This document shows positions 7,714-17,419 of a DNA stretch of 64,000 nt, one piece after another. Both the position numbers and the translations under genes were made by a program. Every line of letters begins with the position of its first letter. Positions within the stretch are counted from its first letter, which is position 1. The stretch comes from DASRAU01 sp035638075 (GTDB taxonomy: Bacteria; Acidobacteriota; Polarisedimenticolia; Gp22-AA2): positions 1-64,000 of the forward strand of contig DASRAU010000045.1 of NCBI GenBank assembly GCA_035638075.1, in the 5' to 3' direction. Under the pieces are notes generated by a model. It saw nothing but the letters and a program-made list of their open reading frames with translations. It did no database searches and had not been told where the DNA came from.

Positions 7714-9012
7714 CTAGCTGCCGGACTTTGAGGCGGGCTTCGTGACCTTCACTCCCGCGATGGCGCGATCGGCGAGCTTCTTCGCACGGTCGCCGGCATC
7801 GCCGGCGATCACCACGACGGTCTCGCCCTTGCGGCGCACCGTCGTGCCGGGGGGGAGCGTGAGGCCGGCCTCGAATTCGCGGGCGTCCTTCTCGGTGTCC
7901 CAAGAGGTCGCGAGCACGGTCACCGCCTTCTCCCCGTTGCGGTAGAGGTTCCAATGGTCGCCTCCCCAGCCGGAGGAGGCGGCGTTGGTCCAGCGCTCGA
8001 GCGCCCGATCGGGTGACGTCGCATCGCCCGGGTCGACGCCGGTCAGGAGGCCGAGCGTCAGCTCGCCGAGATTGCCTTCGCCGCGGCGCGCCCAGCCGGG
8101 ACCGAGATCGGCTGCGAGGTCCGGGAGCGCCACGCCGCGCGGCAGGTCGCGCTTCGCCGGGTCCCAGTACTTCTCCGGGTGGAGGATCTGCTCGGTCGAC
8201 AGCGGCGGATCCGTGAAGGCGTGATCGAGATCGGACGGCGTGATCCCGCCCGTCTGGATGCGGATCAGCTCACCGCGCAGGAGAAACGCCATCCCGAGGA
8301 TGTACGGCGCGATCAGCGACCGCTGCACGAACAGCGGCGAGGCCTTGAGCCGCTCGGCCTTGCCGACCTCGCTCTCCTGGAAGGCGAGGAGCGACTTGGG
8401 GTCGAGCTTCCCCGCGACGATCTGGCGGTGGATGAAGACCGTCATGACGACCGTGCCCGAACCTTCGACCACCGCTTCGAGCGCCCCCGAGCGGTCATCG
8501 TCCTGCTCGGCTTCGGAGAGCAGGCGGTCGATGCCGTAGCGCTGGTCGTCGAGCGCGTGCGTCAGCTCGTGCGCCACGATGATCGGCGCCGCGGCGCGCG
8601 GCATGTCCCCCAGCACGAAGAAGGTGTCGCGGTCCGGGTCGTAGTAGCCCCCCGCCTGCTCCTCGAGGACGTCGAACACCTCCTCCTCGAGATCGGTCTT
8701 CGGCGGAATGAGCCCGAGGTGCGCGTCGACGGTTTCCTCGGCGCGGCGGGCCTGCTCGGGCCAGTGCTCCTGCAGGCGGTTCTTGAAGTGCGCGCGCGCC
8801 GCTGCGTCGTCGACGATCTCGACCGGCACCGGGTGGGCGAACTTCGCGCCGCGGATGTCCTCGACGATCGGGCTCACCTCCGCCGCCAGCGCCGCCGCCT
8901 CCTCCTTGGACAAAGTGGCCGTGTTCTCCGCCGGCGGCTGCTGACCCGCGAGTGCCGTGAACGTCAGTGCCAGCGCCAGCGAGGCGCCGATTCCGAACCG
9001 TGTGTGTCGCAT
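7714..9012 (-). CDS. Secreted HExxH zinc metalloprotease-like protein
   Basis: 432 aa. Signal peptide (residues 1-23, ending ALAG). The metal-binding motif HELTHALDDQRYG starts at residue 148, and Glu179 and Glu183 (LEAVVEGSG) are candidates for the third ligand. The preceding GGYYDPDRDTFFVL strand is typical of peptidase-MA-like proteins. The C-terminal part (about residues 300-420) has a WGGDHWNLY block and a DUF-like alpha/beta tail. ATG 9012 is chosen because it begins the signal peptide. A TATCAT box at 9027-9022 lies only 9 bases upstream, so the mRNA may be almost leaderless. It is transcribed divergently from the DUF255 gene across 88 bases. Confidence 0.78.
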   Translation of the reverse strand: MRHTRFGIGASLALALTFTALAGQQPPAENTATLSKEEAAALAAEVSPIVEDIRGAKFAHPVPVEIVDDAAARAHFKNRLQEHWPEQARRAEETVDAHLGLIPPKTDLEEEVFDVLEEQAGGYYDPDRDTFFVLGDMPRAAAPIIVAHELTHALDDQRYGIDRLLSEAEQDDDRSGALEAVVEGSGTVVMTVFIHRQIVAGKLDPKSLLAFQESEVGKAERLKASPLFVQRSLIAPYILGMAFLLRGELIRIQTGGITPSDLDHAFTDPPLSTEQILHPEKYWDPAKRDLPRGVALPDLAADLGPGWARRGEGNLGELTLGLLTGVDPGDATSPDRALERWTNAASSGWGGDHWNLYRNGEKAVTVLATSWDTEKDAREFEAGLTLPPGTTVRRKGETVVVIAGDAGDRAKKLADRAIAGVKVTKPASKSGS

Positions 9013-9100
9013 GCGGCCGCCATGATAGCCCGCCGCGCGCGCCGGGCGTTCCGCGCCTCCCGACGCGCCGTGATAGCCTTGCTGCATTCCGGAGATTCCC

Positions 9101-11200
9101 GTGATCCAAGAGAACCGCCTGGCGCGCGAGACGAGTCCGTACCTGCGGCAGCATGCGCACAATCCCGTCGACTGGTACCCGTGGGGCGAGGAGGCGCTGC
9201 AGCGCGCGAAGGCCGAGGACAAGCCGATCTTCCTGTCGATCGGCTACTCCGCCTGCCACTGGTGCCACGTCATGGAGCGCGAGTCGTTCGAGAACGCGTC
9301 GATCGCCGCGCTCATGAACGAGCGGTTCGTCAACATCAAGGTCGATCGCGAGGAGCGCCCCGACCTCGACGAGATCTACATGGCGGCGACGCAGATGCTG
9401 GCGCGCCAGGGCGGCTGGCCCAACTCCGTCTTCCTGACACCCGACCTCAAGCCGTTCTTCGCCGGGACCTACTTCCCGCCCGAGGCGCGCTACGGACGGC
9501 CCGGCTTCCCCGACATCCTGAAGGGGGTCGCTGACGCTTACGCCACCAAGCGTGAGGAGATCGGCCAGGTCGCCACCGAGGTCGCGGAAGCGATCCAGGC
9601 GATGTCGGAGATGACCGCCGCGAAGGAGCCGGTGGGGCCGAAGCTCCTGTCACGCGCCTTCGGGGATCTCGCAGGACGCTTCGACCCGGCGCACGGCGGC
9701 TTCGGCGGCGCGCCCAAGTTCCCGCACAGCATGGATGTCTCCTTCCTGCTGCGCTACCACAAGCGCACCGGCAACGCCGAGGCGCTGCGCATGGCGGTCG
9801 TCTCCCTCGATCGCATGGCGCGCGGCGGCCTGTTCGACCAGATCGGCGGCGGCTTCCACCGCTACTCGGTGGACGCGCAGTGGCTCGTGCCGCACTTCGA
9901 GAAGATGCTGTACGACAACGCCCTGCTGGCGCGCACCTACGTCGAGGCGGCGCAGGCGATCGCCCCGCTCGCGCCGTCCCCCGCTCTGCCGGACGGCGCC
10001 GCCACGGCGGCGTTCTTCCGGCAGGTGGCGCGCGACACGCTCGACTGGACGCTGCGCGAGATGCTCCTGCCCGAAGGCGCGTTCGCCTCGAGCCTCGACG
10101 CCGACAGCGAGGGCGAGGAGGGGCGCTTCTACGTCTGGACCCTCGAGGAGATCGAGGCCGCCGTCGGGCGATCGGAGGCGATGTTCGTCGCCGGCACCTG
10201 GGGGGCGACGCGCGAGGGGAACTTCGAGGGGAAGCGCAACGTCCTCAGCCTCCCGGTCGGGCTCGTCGCGCTGGCGCGCGAGCAGCGCTCCGACGAGGCG
10301 GAGGTGCGGCTGCGCCTCGCGGGGGCGCGCTCCCGCCTGATGCAGGCGCGCGACCGCCGGGTGCGGCCGGGGCGCGACGACAAGGCGCTCGCCGACTGGA
10401 ACGGCCTGATGATCGGCGCGCTGGCGTTCGCCGGCCGCGTCCTGGACGAGCGGCGCTACGTCGAAGCGGCGGTGAAGGCCGCCGACCTCGTGCTCGGCCG
10501 CATGCGCAGGGACGGACGCCTGCTGCACTCGTTCCTCGGCGGAGAGGCGCGGCACAACGCGTACCTCACGGACTACGCCGCGATGATCGCCGCTTGCGTC
10601 GATCTCTTCGAGGCGACGTCCGACGCGCGCTGGGTCGCCGAGGCGGAGGGACTGGCGCGGCAGGCGATCGATCTGTTCCGCGATGCGGAAGGAGGAGGCT
10701 TCTTCTTCACCGCCCGCGATCACGAGAAGCTCATCGCGCGCACCCGCGAGGGGAACGACGGCGCGCTGCCGGCCGGCGCGTCGATCCTGGCGCTGGCGCT
10801 GCCGCGGCTGGCCGCGCTCAACGGCGACGAGACGCTCGTGCCGATCGCCCACGCGGTCCTGCGCCTCTACAAGGAGCGCATCGAGCGCTTTCCGTCGGCG
10901 TTCGGCGCCATGCTGTGCGCCGTGGACCAGGCGCTCGATCCGCCGCGCCAGATCGTCCTCGCCGGCGGCGACGACGCGCCCGGGATGCGCGCGCTCGAGG
11001 CGGTGCTGCGCGAGCGCTTCCTGCCCAACACGGTGCTGGCGCGCAGCCGGCCCGGCGGCGAGCCGATCGCCGTCGCGCGCGGCAAGGACGCAGTGCAGGG
11101 CCGCGCCGCGGCCTACGTCTGCACCTCGGGCGCCTGCCAGGCGCCGGTCACCTCCGCGGACGATCTCGCGCGCCTGCTGGCCGATGCGATAGCGCGATGA
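9101..11200 (+). CDS. DUF255/thioredoxin-fold protein of the YyaL/SPATA20 family
   Basis: 699 aa, the normal length for the family. The N-terminal thioredoxin-like domain holds the signature YSACHWCHVM, with Cys52 and Cys55. It is followed by an (alpha/alpha)6 glycosidase-like barrel with the conserved FDQIGGGFHRYSVD and PHFEKMLYDNALL blocks. No signal peptide is present, so it is cytosolic. Family members are widespread and poorly characterised; a redox or sugar-epimerase-like role has been suggested. The start is GTG, with GGAG 9 bases upstream. Confidence 0.88.
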   Translation: MIQENRLARETSPYLRQHAHNPVDWYPWGEEALQRAKAEDKPIFLSIGYSACHWCHVMERESFENASIAALMNERFVNIKVDREERPDLDEIYMAATQMLARQGGWPNSVFLTPDLKPFFAGTYFPPEARYGRPGFPDILKGVADAYATKREEIGQVATEVAEAIQAMSEMTAAKEPVGPKLLSRAFGDLAGRFDPAHGGFGGAPKFPHSMDVSFLLRYHKRTGNAEALRMAVVSLDRMARGGLFDQIGGGFHRYSVDAQWLVPHFEKMLYDNALLARTYVEAAQAIAPLAPSPALPDGAATAAFFRQVARDTLDWTLREMLLPEGAFASSLDADSEGEEGRFYVWTLEEIEAAVGRSEAMFVAGTWGATREGNFEGKRNVLSLPVGLVALAREQRSDEAEVRLRLAGARSRLMQARDRRVRPGRDDKALADWNGLMIGALAFAGRVLDERRYVEAAVKAADLVLGRMRRDGRLLHSFLGGEARHNAYLTDYAAMIAACVDLFEATSDARWVAEAEGLARQAIDLFRDAEGGGFFFTARDHEKLIARTREGNDGALPAGASILALALPRLAALNGDETLVPIAHAVLRLYKERIERFPSAFGAMLCAVDQALDPPRQIVLAGGDDAPGMRALEAVLRERFLPNTVLARSRPGGEPIAVARGKDAVQGRAAAYVCTSGACQAPVTSADDLARLLADAIAR

Positions 11201-11230
11201 CATATTCGCCCGGATCGATTTGCGACCATC

Positions 11231-11259
11231 TTGACACCGCCCCTGACCGCGCCGACAAT
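11231..11259 (+). promoter_or_regulatory. Sigma70-like promoter for the cold-shock gene
   Basis: TTGACA (11231-11236), 17 bases, GACAAT (11254-11259). The roughly 45-base leader that follows contains a short hairpin at 11274-11289 (CCTTGC/GCAGGG arms). This could be a temperature-responsive element, as is common for cold-shock genes. Confidence 0.5.
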
Positions 11260-11309
11260 CCCACGCGAGCGAACCTTGCACGTGCAGGGTTGTGCAGTCT
11301 GAGGTCATC

Positions 11310-11531
11310 ATGGCGCGTGGCACGATTGCGAAGCTGGTCCGCGACCGCGGGTTCGGTTTCATCCGCGGCAACGACGGGAAAGACGTCTTCTTTCACCGCT
11401 CCGGTCTGGCGAATCTGAATTTCGACGACCTCGAGCAGGGGACGACGGTCGATTTCGAGGTGGAGAACAGCCCCAAGGGGCCGCGGGCGAACCGCGTCCG
11501 CCTCGCCAACGTCCAGAACGCCGTCGAGTAG
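11310..11531 (+). CDS. CspA-family cold-shock protein
   Basis: 73 aa, one cold-shock domain. The RNA-binding motifs are visible: RNP1-like DRGFGFI and RNP2-like DVFFHRS. These proteins bind single-stranded RNA or DNA and melt mRNA structure. ATG 11310 is chosen over an upstream in-frame ATG because MARGTIAKL is the family N-terminus and GAGG lies 5 bases before it. It has its own promoter at 11231-11259 and is monocistronic. Confidence 0.93.
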   Translation: MARGTIAKLVRDRGFGFIRGNDGKDVFFHRSGLANLNFDDLEQGTTVDFEVENSPKGPRANRVRLANVQNAVE

Positions 11532-11559
11532 AGCACCTTTCGTCGGCAGGCCGGTCCGC

Positions 11560-12576
11560 TCAGCGCAGCGGACGGAGTCGGCGCGTCCAATCCTCGTAGC
11601 CCGCGCGCTCGCGCGTCACGCGAGCGAGGTTGTACCCACCTCCGGAGATGCCATACACCGCGTAGCGCGGTCCGCCCTTCGCGGGTCCAGGCCCTGCGGT
11701 GAGCAGGAGGGTTCCCGCCGCGGCCGCGACCGGCTCGCCCGCGCCGTACGGCAGCGTCGCGGCTTCGGTGATCTGCCGCGTCACCGGCCCGTGCTCCCCG
11801 AACCGCACCAGGAAGATCTGCGAAGGTCCCTCCCGAAGCGATCGCGCGAACAGGACCGATCCGTCGGGGAGGCAGGCGGGCGCGTCGTCGCTCGCGTCCG
11901 CCGGCGGCAGGAGCGGCGCCACCGTCGCTTCGGGATCCGCGGCGGCGGAATCGAGGCGGAACAACCGCCGCGTTCCCAGTCGTGTCGACGCGAAGACGAT
12001 GGTGCGCTGGTCCGGCATGGCGCACGGCGCGCCGTCGTCGGCCGGGTCCCGGGTCAGGCGGCGCACGCCGCGCCCGTCGCGCCCGGCGAGGTAGAGATCG
12101 CGGTCGGCATCGTCCACGGCCGCGCCCGCAGCCGTCGCCGCGCGCGCGAACACGATGCGATCGGCGCCGCAGGACGCGGGATCCGAGTCGGCGACGCCCT
12201 GCGTCTCCTCCGATGCGGTGAAGAGCGGCCGCGCGGAGGCGGCGCCCCGATCGGCGAGGTACAGGGCGTCACGGCCGTCGCGATTGCTGGTGAAGACGGT
12301 CGTTCCGTCGGCGAGCCGCGCCGGCTGCCGATCCTCGTAAGCGGGGCCATCGGCGCGCGGGGAACCGACGAGGCGTGCGCCCCCTTCAGACGAAAGTTCG
12401 TACACGCGCCAGGCGCCGCCGCGATTGGAGACGACGAAATCGGCCGTTACGGCCGCACTCGCCGCGCCGTGCGGCGCCCCGCCGTCGCCGCACGCGAGGC
12501 CGGCGGCACCGCACGCGACGCCGGCCGCGCCGGCGAGCAGGACGAGGAATCCGCGCAGGCGCTGCACGCGCCGCAT
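11560..12576 (-). CDS. TolB/PD40-like beta-propeller (lipo)protein
   Basis: 338 aa. The hydrophobic N-terminus with cysteines (GVACGAAGLACGDGG) suggests a secreted protein or lipoprotein, although the lipobox is poor. The rest is a run of propeller blades with the PD40-type pattern: IVFASTRLGTRRLFRLD, VFTSNRDGRDALYLAD and VLFARSLREGPSQIFLV. This family includes periplasmic TolB-like repeats that mediate protein contacts. The ATG is 16 bases from the divergent membrane-protein start. No strong ribosome site is visible. Confidence 0.72.
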   Translation of the reverse strand: MRRVQRLRGFLVLLAGAAGVACGAAGLACGDGGAPHGAASAAVTADFVVSNRGGAWRVYELSSEGGARLVGSPRADGPAYEDRQPARLADGTTVFTSNRDGRDALYLADRGAASARPLFTASEETQGVADSDPASCGADRIVFARAATAAGAAVDDADRDLYLAGRDGRGVRRLTRDPADDGAPCAMPDQRTIVFASTRLGTRRLFRLDSAAADPEATVAPLLPPADASDDAPACLPDGSVLFARSLREGPSQIFLVRFGEHGPVTRQITEAATLPYGAGEPVAAAAGTLLLTAGPGPAKGGPRYAVYGISGGGYNLARVTRERAGYEDWTRRLRPLR

Positions 12577-12592
12577 CCTAACCGGAACCGAC

Positions 12593-12997
12593 GTGCAGAA
12601 GCTGCTTGAGACGATCCTCGGCCTCGTGCTGCTGCTCCTGGTGTTCCGGGTGGCGCTGGCACGCCGCGGGCACGCCATTCGCCTGCGCGGCGGGCTCGTG
12701 GCGCTCAACGTCCTGAGCGGATTCCTGGGCGCCGCGGCACTCGGGTTCGTCGCGCGCGATCGGATCCGGGCCCTCCCCTCCGGACCGCCGCAGGAACCGC
12801 TGGCCGCCGCGATGCTCCACCTCCTTCCCGTGACCGCCGCGGTCCTCGGAGGGCTGGCGGGGAACGTGCTGCTCGGAGCGGTCTGGCGGAAGCTCTTCCA
12901 GGACGGTCCCGCGTCGGCCCGCACCTGGCTGCGGCGCGTCGAGTTCGGGGTCGCCATCACCGCCGGTCTCGGACTGCTGCTGCGGCTCTTCCGGTAG
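12593..12997 (+). CDS. Small multi-pass membrane protein
   Basis: 134 aa from GTG 12593. Four hydrophobic segments are visible (about residues 4-21, 32-52, 68-92 and 112-131), with Arg-rich loops. I recognise no family. The start is only 16 bases from the divergent propeller gene, so the two genes must share a promoter region or use promoters inside each other. A GC-rich dyad (12998-13019) just after the stop lacks a T-run and is a weak terminator candidate at best. Confidence 0.6.
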   Translation: MQKLLETILGLVLLLLVFRVALARRGHAIRLRGGLVALNVLSGFLGAAALGFVARDRIRALPSGPPQEPLAAAMLHLLPVTAAVLGGLAGNVLLGAVWRKLFQDGPASARTWLRRVEFGVAITAGLGLLLRLFR

Positions 12998-13291
12998 GGG
13001 CCCCGAGGCCCGGGCCCCTATTCATCGTGGTCAGGGGTCGGTGCCCCCACCACCTGTTGACGACGGCAACCGCGCTCTGCAATAGTCCCGTCGCCGTTCG
13101 GGGTTCCCGTACTCCGATCGGCCGCGCGAGAGCGCGTCCCGCACCTTCCGTACCTTCGACCACGATCGACCCGCCGGGGAGTGCGCCCCCGGAAAGGAGG
13201 CAGACGGGCAGGGCTCGGATCCTGGCGTGGCGGTCACGGCCGGCGGAACGGGAGCCGGCGATTTTTCCATTCTTCCGACGGAGGACTCTCG

Positions 13292-14290
13292 ATGCAGTCG
13301 CCGAAACGGAACGACCTAAGACGGATGCTGGCATTCGCGGCCGTGGTGGCGGGGCTCGCCCTGGCCGCCTCGGGAAGCCCCGCGATGGCGGCGGGGGCCG
13401 ACTACAAGGGCTTCTTCGTGGCGCTCGATCTCGCCACGACGCAGCCGACCGGGATGGACCAGTCGGCCGCGAACCTGGTGGACACCACGAACTTCTTCAC
13501 CAAGCGCGAGGTGATCGACAACGACGCCGACTTCACCTGGGCCCTCAAGGCCGGCTATTCCTGGGGTGAGCTCGGCGGGCTCGAAGTGTCGTACTGGAGC
13601 TTCGACAACGACCAGACCGAGGACCACGTCGACAACACGAACTACGTCTACCCGACGGTGTTCGGCTACGGGTACAACGTCGGCTCCTACGGCCTGTTCA
13701 CGAACCCCGTGACCTACACGACGACCTCGGGGATCAAGGCGAGCGTCATCGACATCGACTACTTCCGCGCCATGGACGTGGGAGAGCGCTTCACGGTGAA
13801 GTGGCTGGCCGGACTGCGGAGCGCGTCGTACGAGGAGGACCTCGGCTTCAACGGCACCGACGGCTCCGGCGCCTACTACATCGAATCGAAGCACATCGAA
13901 TCGGACGCGTTCGGCGTCAAGGTCGGTGCGGTGCTCTCCTTCGGGTTCACCGATCGCTTCGCCCTGCAGGGGAAGATGGCCTTCTCGTTCCTGCAGGGGG
14001 ACACCGAGTCGAAACGCACCGAGAACGCCAGCGGCACCCTCGACGAGGTGCAGGGAGAGGCGGACAACATCCGCGGCGAAATCCGCGACTACGACCTGCG
14101 CGGCGTCTGGATGTGGGAGAACCTCGACGTCTATCTCGGCTACGGCGGCCAGACGTGGGACGGCCTGGTCGCGGACCCGCTGGGCAGCGGCAGCTGCTGC
14201 TCGATCTCGACGTACCAGTCGAGCACCCGCGACAGCATCGCCTTCAACTCACTGCATGCCGGGGTCGTGCTCCGCTTCGGCAAGCACTGA
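13292..14290 (+). CDS. Outer-membrane beta-barrel protein
   Basis: 332 aa. Signal peptide (residues 1-34, ending SPAMA). The mature chain alternates polar and hydrophobic residues in amphipathic strands rich in Tyr, Gly and Asp (GGLEVSYWSFDND; NLDVYLGYGGQTW) and ends in VVLRFGKH, close to the aromatic C-terminal signature of OMPs. It probably folds as a 10-14-strand barrel in the outer membrane. ATG 13292 has GGAGG 7 bases upstream. A weak TTGACG...CAATAG promoter is at 13057-13085. The gene is followed by a strong terminator. Confidence 0.82.
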   Translation: MQSPKRNDLRRMLAFAAVVAGLALAASGSPAMAAGADYKGFFVALDLATTQPTGMDQSAANLVDTTNFFTKREVIDNDADFTWALKAGYSWGELGGLEVSYWSFDNDQTEDHVDNTNYVYPTVFGYGYNVGSYGLFTNPVTYTTTSGIKASVIDIDYFRAMDVGERFTVKWLAGLRSASYEEDLGFNGTDGSGAYYIESKHIESDAFGVKVGAVLSFGFTDRFALQGKMAFSFLQGDTESKRTENASGTLDEVQGEADNIRGEIRDYDLRGVWMWENLDVYLGYGGQTWDGLVADPLGSGSCCSISTYQSSTRDSIAFNSLHAGVVLRFGKH

Positions 14291-14317
14291 TCCCAGTACC
14301 AAACGCTTTTCCTCCGA

Positions 14318-14347
14318 GGGGCGGCCCGCACGGCCGCCCCTTTTTTT
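14318..14347 (+). terminator. Intrinsic terminator after the outer-membrane barrel gene
   Basis: Perfect 9-bp GC stem (14318-14326 with 14332-14340), a 5-base loop and seven T (14341-14347), 28 bases after the barrel gene stop. Confidence 0.92.
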
Positions 14348-14406
14348 GTTTCGAGAGTCGCCGCCGATGATCGGAACGATGGGCGGTGACTGAAGAGTCG
14401 TCCCGA

Positions 14407-17343
14407 CTATCGCCCGCCGGCGAGACGAGCGCGAATGTCCGGCTGCTTCGGATCGATCGCGAGGGATTTTCGGAAGGCTGCGGCGGCCTGATCGGGCAGG
14501 CCGCGCTTGGAGTACACCTCGCCCAGTGAGTTCCAGGCGCGCGGGACCGGCTCGCCGGTCTTGACAGCGGCTTCGAGCTGTTCCTGGGCGCGCGCAAGGT
14601 CCCCGGCGCGCAGGTAGGTCTCGCCGAGGGCGACGTGGGCGCGCAGGTTGCCGGGATCGCGCTTCAGGACTTCCTGGAACTGGGTCGCGGCGTCCCGGGG
14701 CTGGCCGGAGGCAAGGAGCGTCAGCGCCCAGCCGAGGCGTCCCTCGATGGCGTCCGGCTCGACCTGGACCCAGTGCTCGAAGGCGGGGCGTGCGTCGGCG
14801 AAGCGGCCCAGCTCGAACAGGAGCGTCGCCTTGTTTCCCGCCGCGACCGGCCAGTCGGGGTCGGCTTTGAGCGCCTTGTCGGTTTCCGCCAGCGCGTCCT
14901 CCTTGCGACCCTGCAAAGCGCGCAGCGTCGCGACCGAGTTGTGCAGCACGGCGTTCTCCGGCCGGATGGCGAGCGCCTTCTGGTACAGCGCCTCGGCCTC
15001 GGCGAGCTTGCCCTGCTCCTGGAGACACAGGCCCAGGTTGTTGTAGGCGCCGGCATAGCGCGGGTCGGCGCGGATGGCGTCGCGGTAGGCCTGCATCGCC
15101 TGCGGCAGCCGGCCGTGCTTGCGGTGCAGGTTGCCGATGTGGTTGTGCTCGATCGGGCTCAGCGGCGAGATGGCGACCGACCGCTCGAACTCCGCGAGCG
15201 CCGCGTCGTCGTGTCCCTGCCTCTGCAGCACCTCGCCCAGCTTGGTATGAGCGACTTGAAGGTTGGGATCGACGGCGAGCGCGCGCCGCAGAGCCGCCTC
15301 CGCCTCGGGCAAATGCCCTTCCTTGATGTCGATGACGGCGAGAGTCACCTCGGCCTGCTTGGCGCGCGGGTCCTGGCGTAGCAGCGCCTCCGCCGTGCCG
15401 CGCGCCTTCACCAGGTCCCCCTTCTGGATGTAGGCGCGCGCCAGGTTGAGCCGGACCTCGGCGGTGGCCCCCCCTTTGGCGAGCGCCCCCTCGAAGTGGG
15501 CGATGGCGCCGTCCACGTCGCCCTCGTCGAGGGCGATGAGGCCGCGGTTGTTCTGCGCGGTGAGCCGCTCGTCGCCGATGTAGCCGATCGATCGCAGCTT
15601 CTCGACGAGCTCGTCGTCGCCGGCGGAGGCGACCAGCGTTTCGTCGTCGTCGGCCTTCGCGCCGCCGTAGGTGTCGATCCACGCGACCGGGTGCGCCCGG
15701 GTGAAATCCGGGGTGAACGCCTCGGTCAGCGGCTGGCCGTCCATGTCGCGCGCCGCCGGCAGGCCGAGGAGCGCGAGGATCGTCGGCGTGACGTCGAGGA
15801 TCGACGCGGCCTCGAGGTCGGCGCCGCGGCGCACGTCGGGCCCGGCCATCACCAGCACTCCGACCGGCGAATGCCACTCCGCCGCCTTCCCACGGTCGAT
15901 GCGCGGGTCGCTGTCCGCCGGGCGATCGTCTCCCGATTTGAAGCCGTGGTCGGAGACGACGATGACCGTGGCGTCGGGACCCGCGTCCTGGACGATCTCG
16001 CCGAGGTAGCGATCCTGCGTCTCGTAGTAGCGATCGACCACGGCGCCGAAGAGCGCCGCGTCCTCCGGTTTGACGCCCGGCAGGAGCGGCGGGCGATCGC
16101 GCATGAACAGGTGCGACGCGGTGTCGGGCCCTTCGTAATAGAAGAGGCTGACGTGCGGCGCGGCCGCACCCGCCGGGTGCTGCAGCAGGTGCCGGGCGAT
16201 CGCGTGGTACGTCCGTCCCGCGGCCACCACGGTACGGAACTGGCGCACCAGGTCCGCCTGGTCGGGGCTCAGGCCGGCGGGGATCTTCGCGCCCGCTCCC
16301 AGGTACGGCGTCACCTCGGCGTCCGCGACCTCCGACGGCGCCTCGATCATCGGCAGGATCTCCGGGAAGAGATCGGCGGGCGAAGTCTTGCCGCGCGACT
16401 TCTCCGCGTCGGCGCTCTTCCAGTCCGGCGCGGCCTGGTCGAAGAGCTGGAACGCGACGCGGTCGGAGACGATGCGGCCGAGGACCGGCTCGGCCGGCCA
16501 CGACGCCCACCACGCCACCACGTCCACGCCGACCTCCTGCCGGCTGAGGACGTTCCACAACGCCGGCACGCGGCGCATGGCGCTGGTCACCGGGATGAGC
16601 GCGCCGGTGTCGCGCGCCGACACGACGAAATCCACGATGCCGTGCCGCGACGGCTTCATCCCGGTGGCGATGCTCGTCCAGATCACGGGCGAGAGGATCG
16701 GCGTGATGGTGCGGAGGTTGGCGCGGGCGCCGCGATCCACGAGCGCCTTGAGGTGCGGCATGCGCCCCGACTGCATCAGCGGGTCGGCGATGCGCCAGGT
16801 GAACGAGTCGAGTCCGACGAGCACGATGCGGCGCGGCAGCGCGGCGGTCCCGGCGCGCAGGATCGCGCCGCCCTTCTCGCCGGCGGCCGACACCTGGACG
16901 ATCTTCAGCGACGAGACGGCGACGCCCTCGGGGCCGATGCGGCCTTCGAGCGCCGCGCGCGCCTGGCCCGCCAGCTGCGGATCGCGATCGCGCAGCACGT
17001 CGTACGACACCGCCGCGAGACGCTCGCCGACGGCCGAGGTCACGGCGGTTTCGAGCCAGCGCTCGACGTCCGGTCCGTGCGCGCGGTGCAGCGCGAGGAG
17101 CGTCGCCTCCGGAAGGGTGTAGGCGAGGCCGGCCTCGAGATCGACCTTCGAACCTTCGCGGCTGTGCGGCGCCCGGTCTCCGGTGAGATCGACGCGCAGC
17201 CGCGCCTCGCCCTCCGGATACGTGGTGACGCGGAAGAGACCGCGCGGCATGAGGTGGAGGCCCGGCGCGACCAGGCGCGGCCCGACGCCCAGGAGCGGCG
17301 CGTCGATCACCACGCGGCGGCCGGGGGCCTCGATGCGGCGCAC
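14407..17343 (-). CDS. SPFH-like / alkaline-phosphatase-superfamily / TPR fusion protein
   Basis: 978 aa from GTG 17343. Residues 15-155 look like an SPFH (band 7) domain: VAPGLHLMPRG, then a Tyr/Leu-rich sheet and helices, ending VAVSSLKIVQV. Residues 172-590 form an AlkP-superfamily phosphodiesterase: LVGLDS (Asp179), SPVIWTSIATG (nucleophile Thr/Ser near 223), VSDHGFKSG and EWHSP supplying metal ligands. Residues 600-978 are about eleven TPRs. Upstream of the GTG the frame stays open and encodes a hydrophobic segment (AIALAATAALALFLGAS) back to CTG 17409, with GGCGGAG before it, so the true protein may start there and be membrane-anchored. It follows the two-domain secreted-protein gene on the same strand. 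Confidence 0.82.
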   Translation of the reverse strand: MRRIEAPGRRVVIDAPLLGVGPRLVAPGLHLMPRGLFRVTTYPEGEARLRVDLTGDRAPHSREGSKVDLEAGLAYTLPEATLLALHRAHGPDVERWLETAVTSAVGERLAAVSYDVLRDRDPQLAGQARAALEGRIGPEGVAVSSLKIVQVSAAGEKGGAILRAGTAALPRRIVLVGLDSFTWRIADPLMQSGRMPHLKALVDRGARANLRTITPILSPVIWTSIATGMKPSRHGIVDFVVSARDTGALIPVTSAMRRVPALWNVLSRQEVGVDVVAWWASWPAEPVLGRIVSDRVAFQLFDQAAPDWKSADAEKSRGKTSPADLFPEILPMIEAPSEVADAEVTPYLGAGAKIPAGLSPDQADLVRQFRTVVAAGRTYHAIARHLLQHPAGAAAPHVSLFYYEGPDTASHLFMRDRPPLLPGVKPEDAALFGAVVDRYYETQDRYLGEIVQDAGPDATVIVVSDHGFKSGDDRPADSDPRIDRGKAAEWHSPVGVLVMAGPDVRRGADLEAASILDVTPTILALLGLPAARDMDGQPLTEAFTPDFTRAHPVAWIDTYGGAKADDDETLVASAGDDELVEKLRSIGYIGDERLTAQNNRGLIALDEGDVDGAIAHFEGALAKGGATAEVRLNLARAYIQKGDLVKARGTAEALLRQDPRAKQAEVTLAVIDIKEGHLPEAEAALRRALAVDPNLQVAHTKLGEVLQRQGHDDAALAEFERSVAISPLSPIEHNHIGNLHRKHGRLPQAMQAYRDAIRADPRYAGAYNNLGLCLQEQGKLAEAEALYQKALAIRPENAVLHNSVATLRALQGRKEDALAETDKALKADPDWPVAAGNKATLLFELGRFADARPAFEHWVQVEPDAIEGRLGWALTLLASGQPRDAATQFQEVLKRDPGNLRAHVALGETYLRAGDLARAQEQLEAAVKTGEPVPRAWNSLGEVYSKRGLPDQAAAAFRKSLAIDPKQPDIRARLAGGR

Positions 17344-17419
17344 CGAGGCGCCGAGAAAGAGCGCCAGCGCGGCCGTCGCGGCCAGCGCGATCGCGCGGGA
17401 TCGGGTCAGAGGGCTCCGC

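Noticed and set aside
12998..13019. GC-rich inverted repeat after the small membrane protein gene as a terminator
   Set aside because: No T-run follows; in DNA this GC-rich such a dyad is expected by chance. Mentioned only with the gene.
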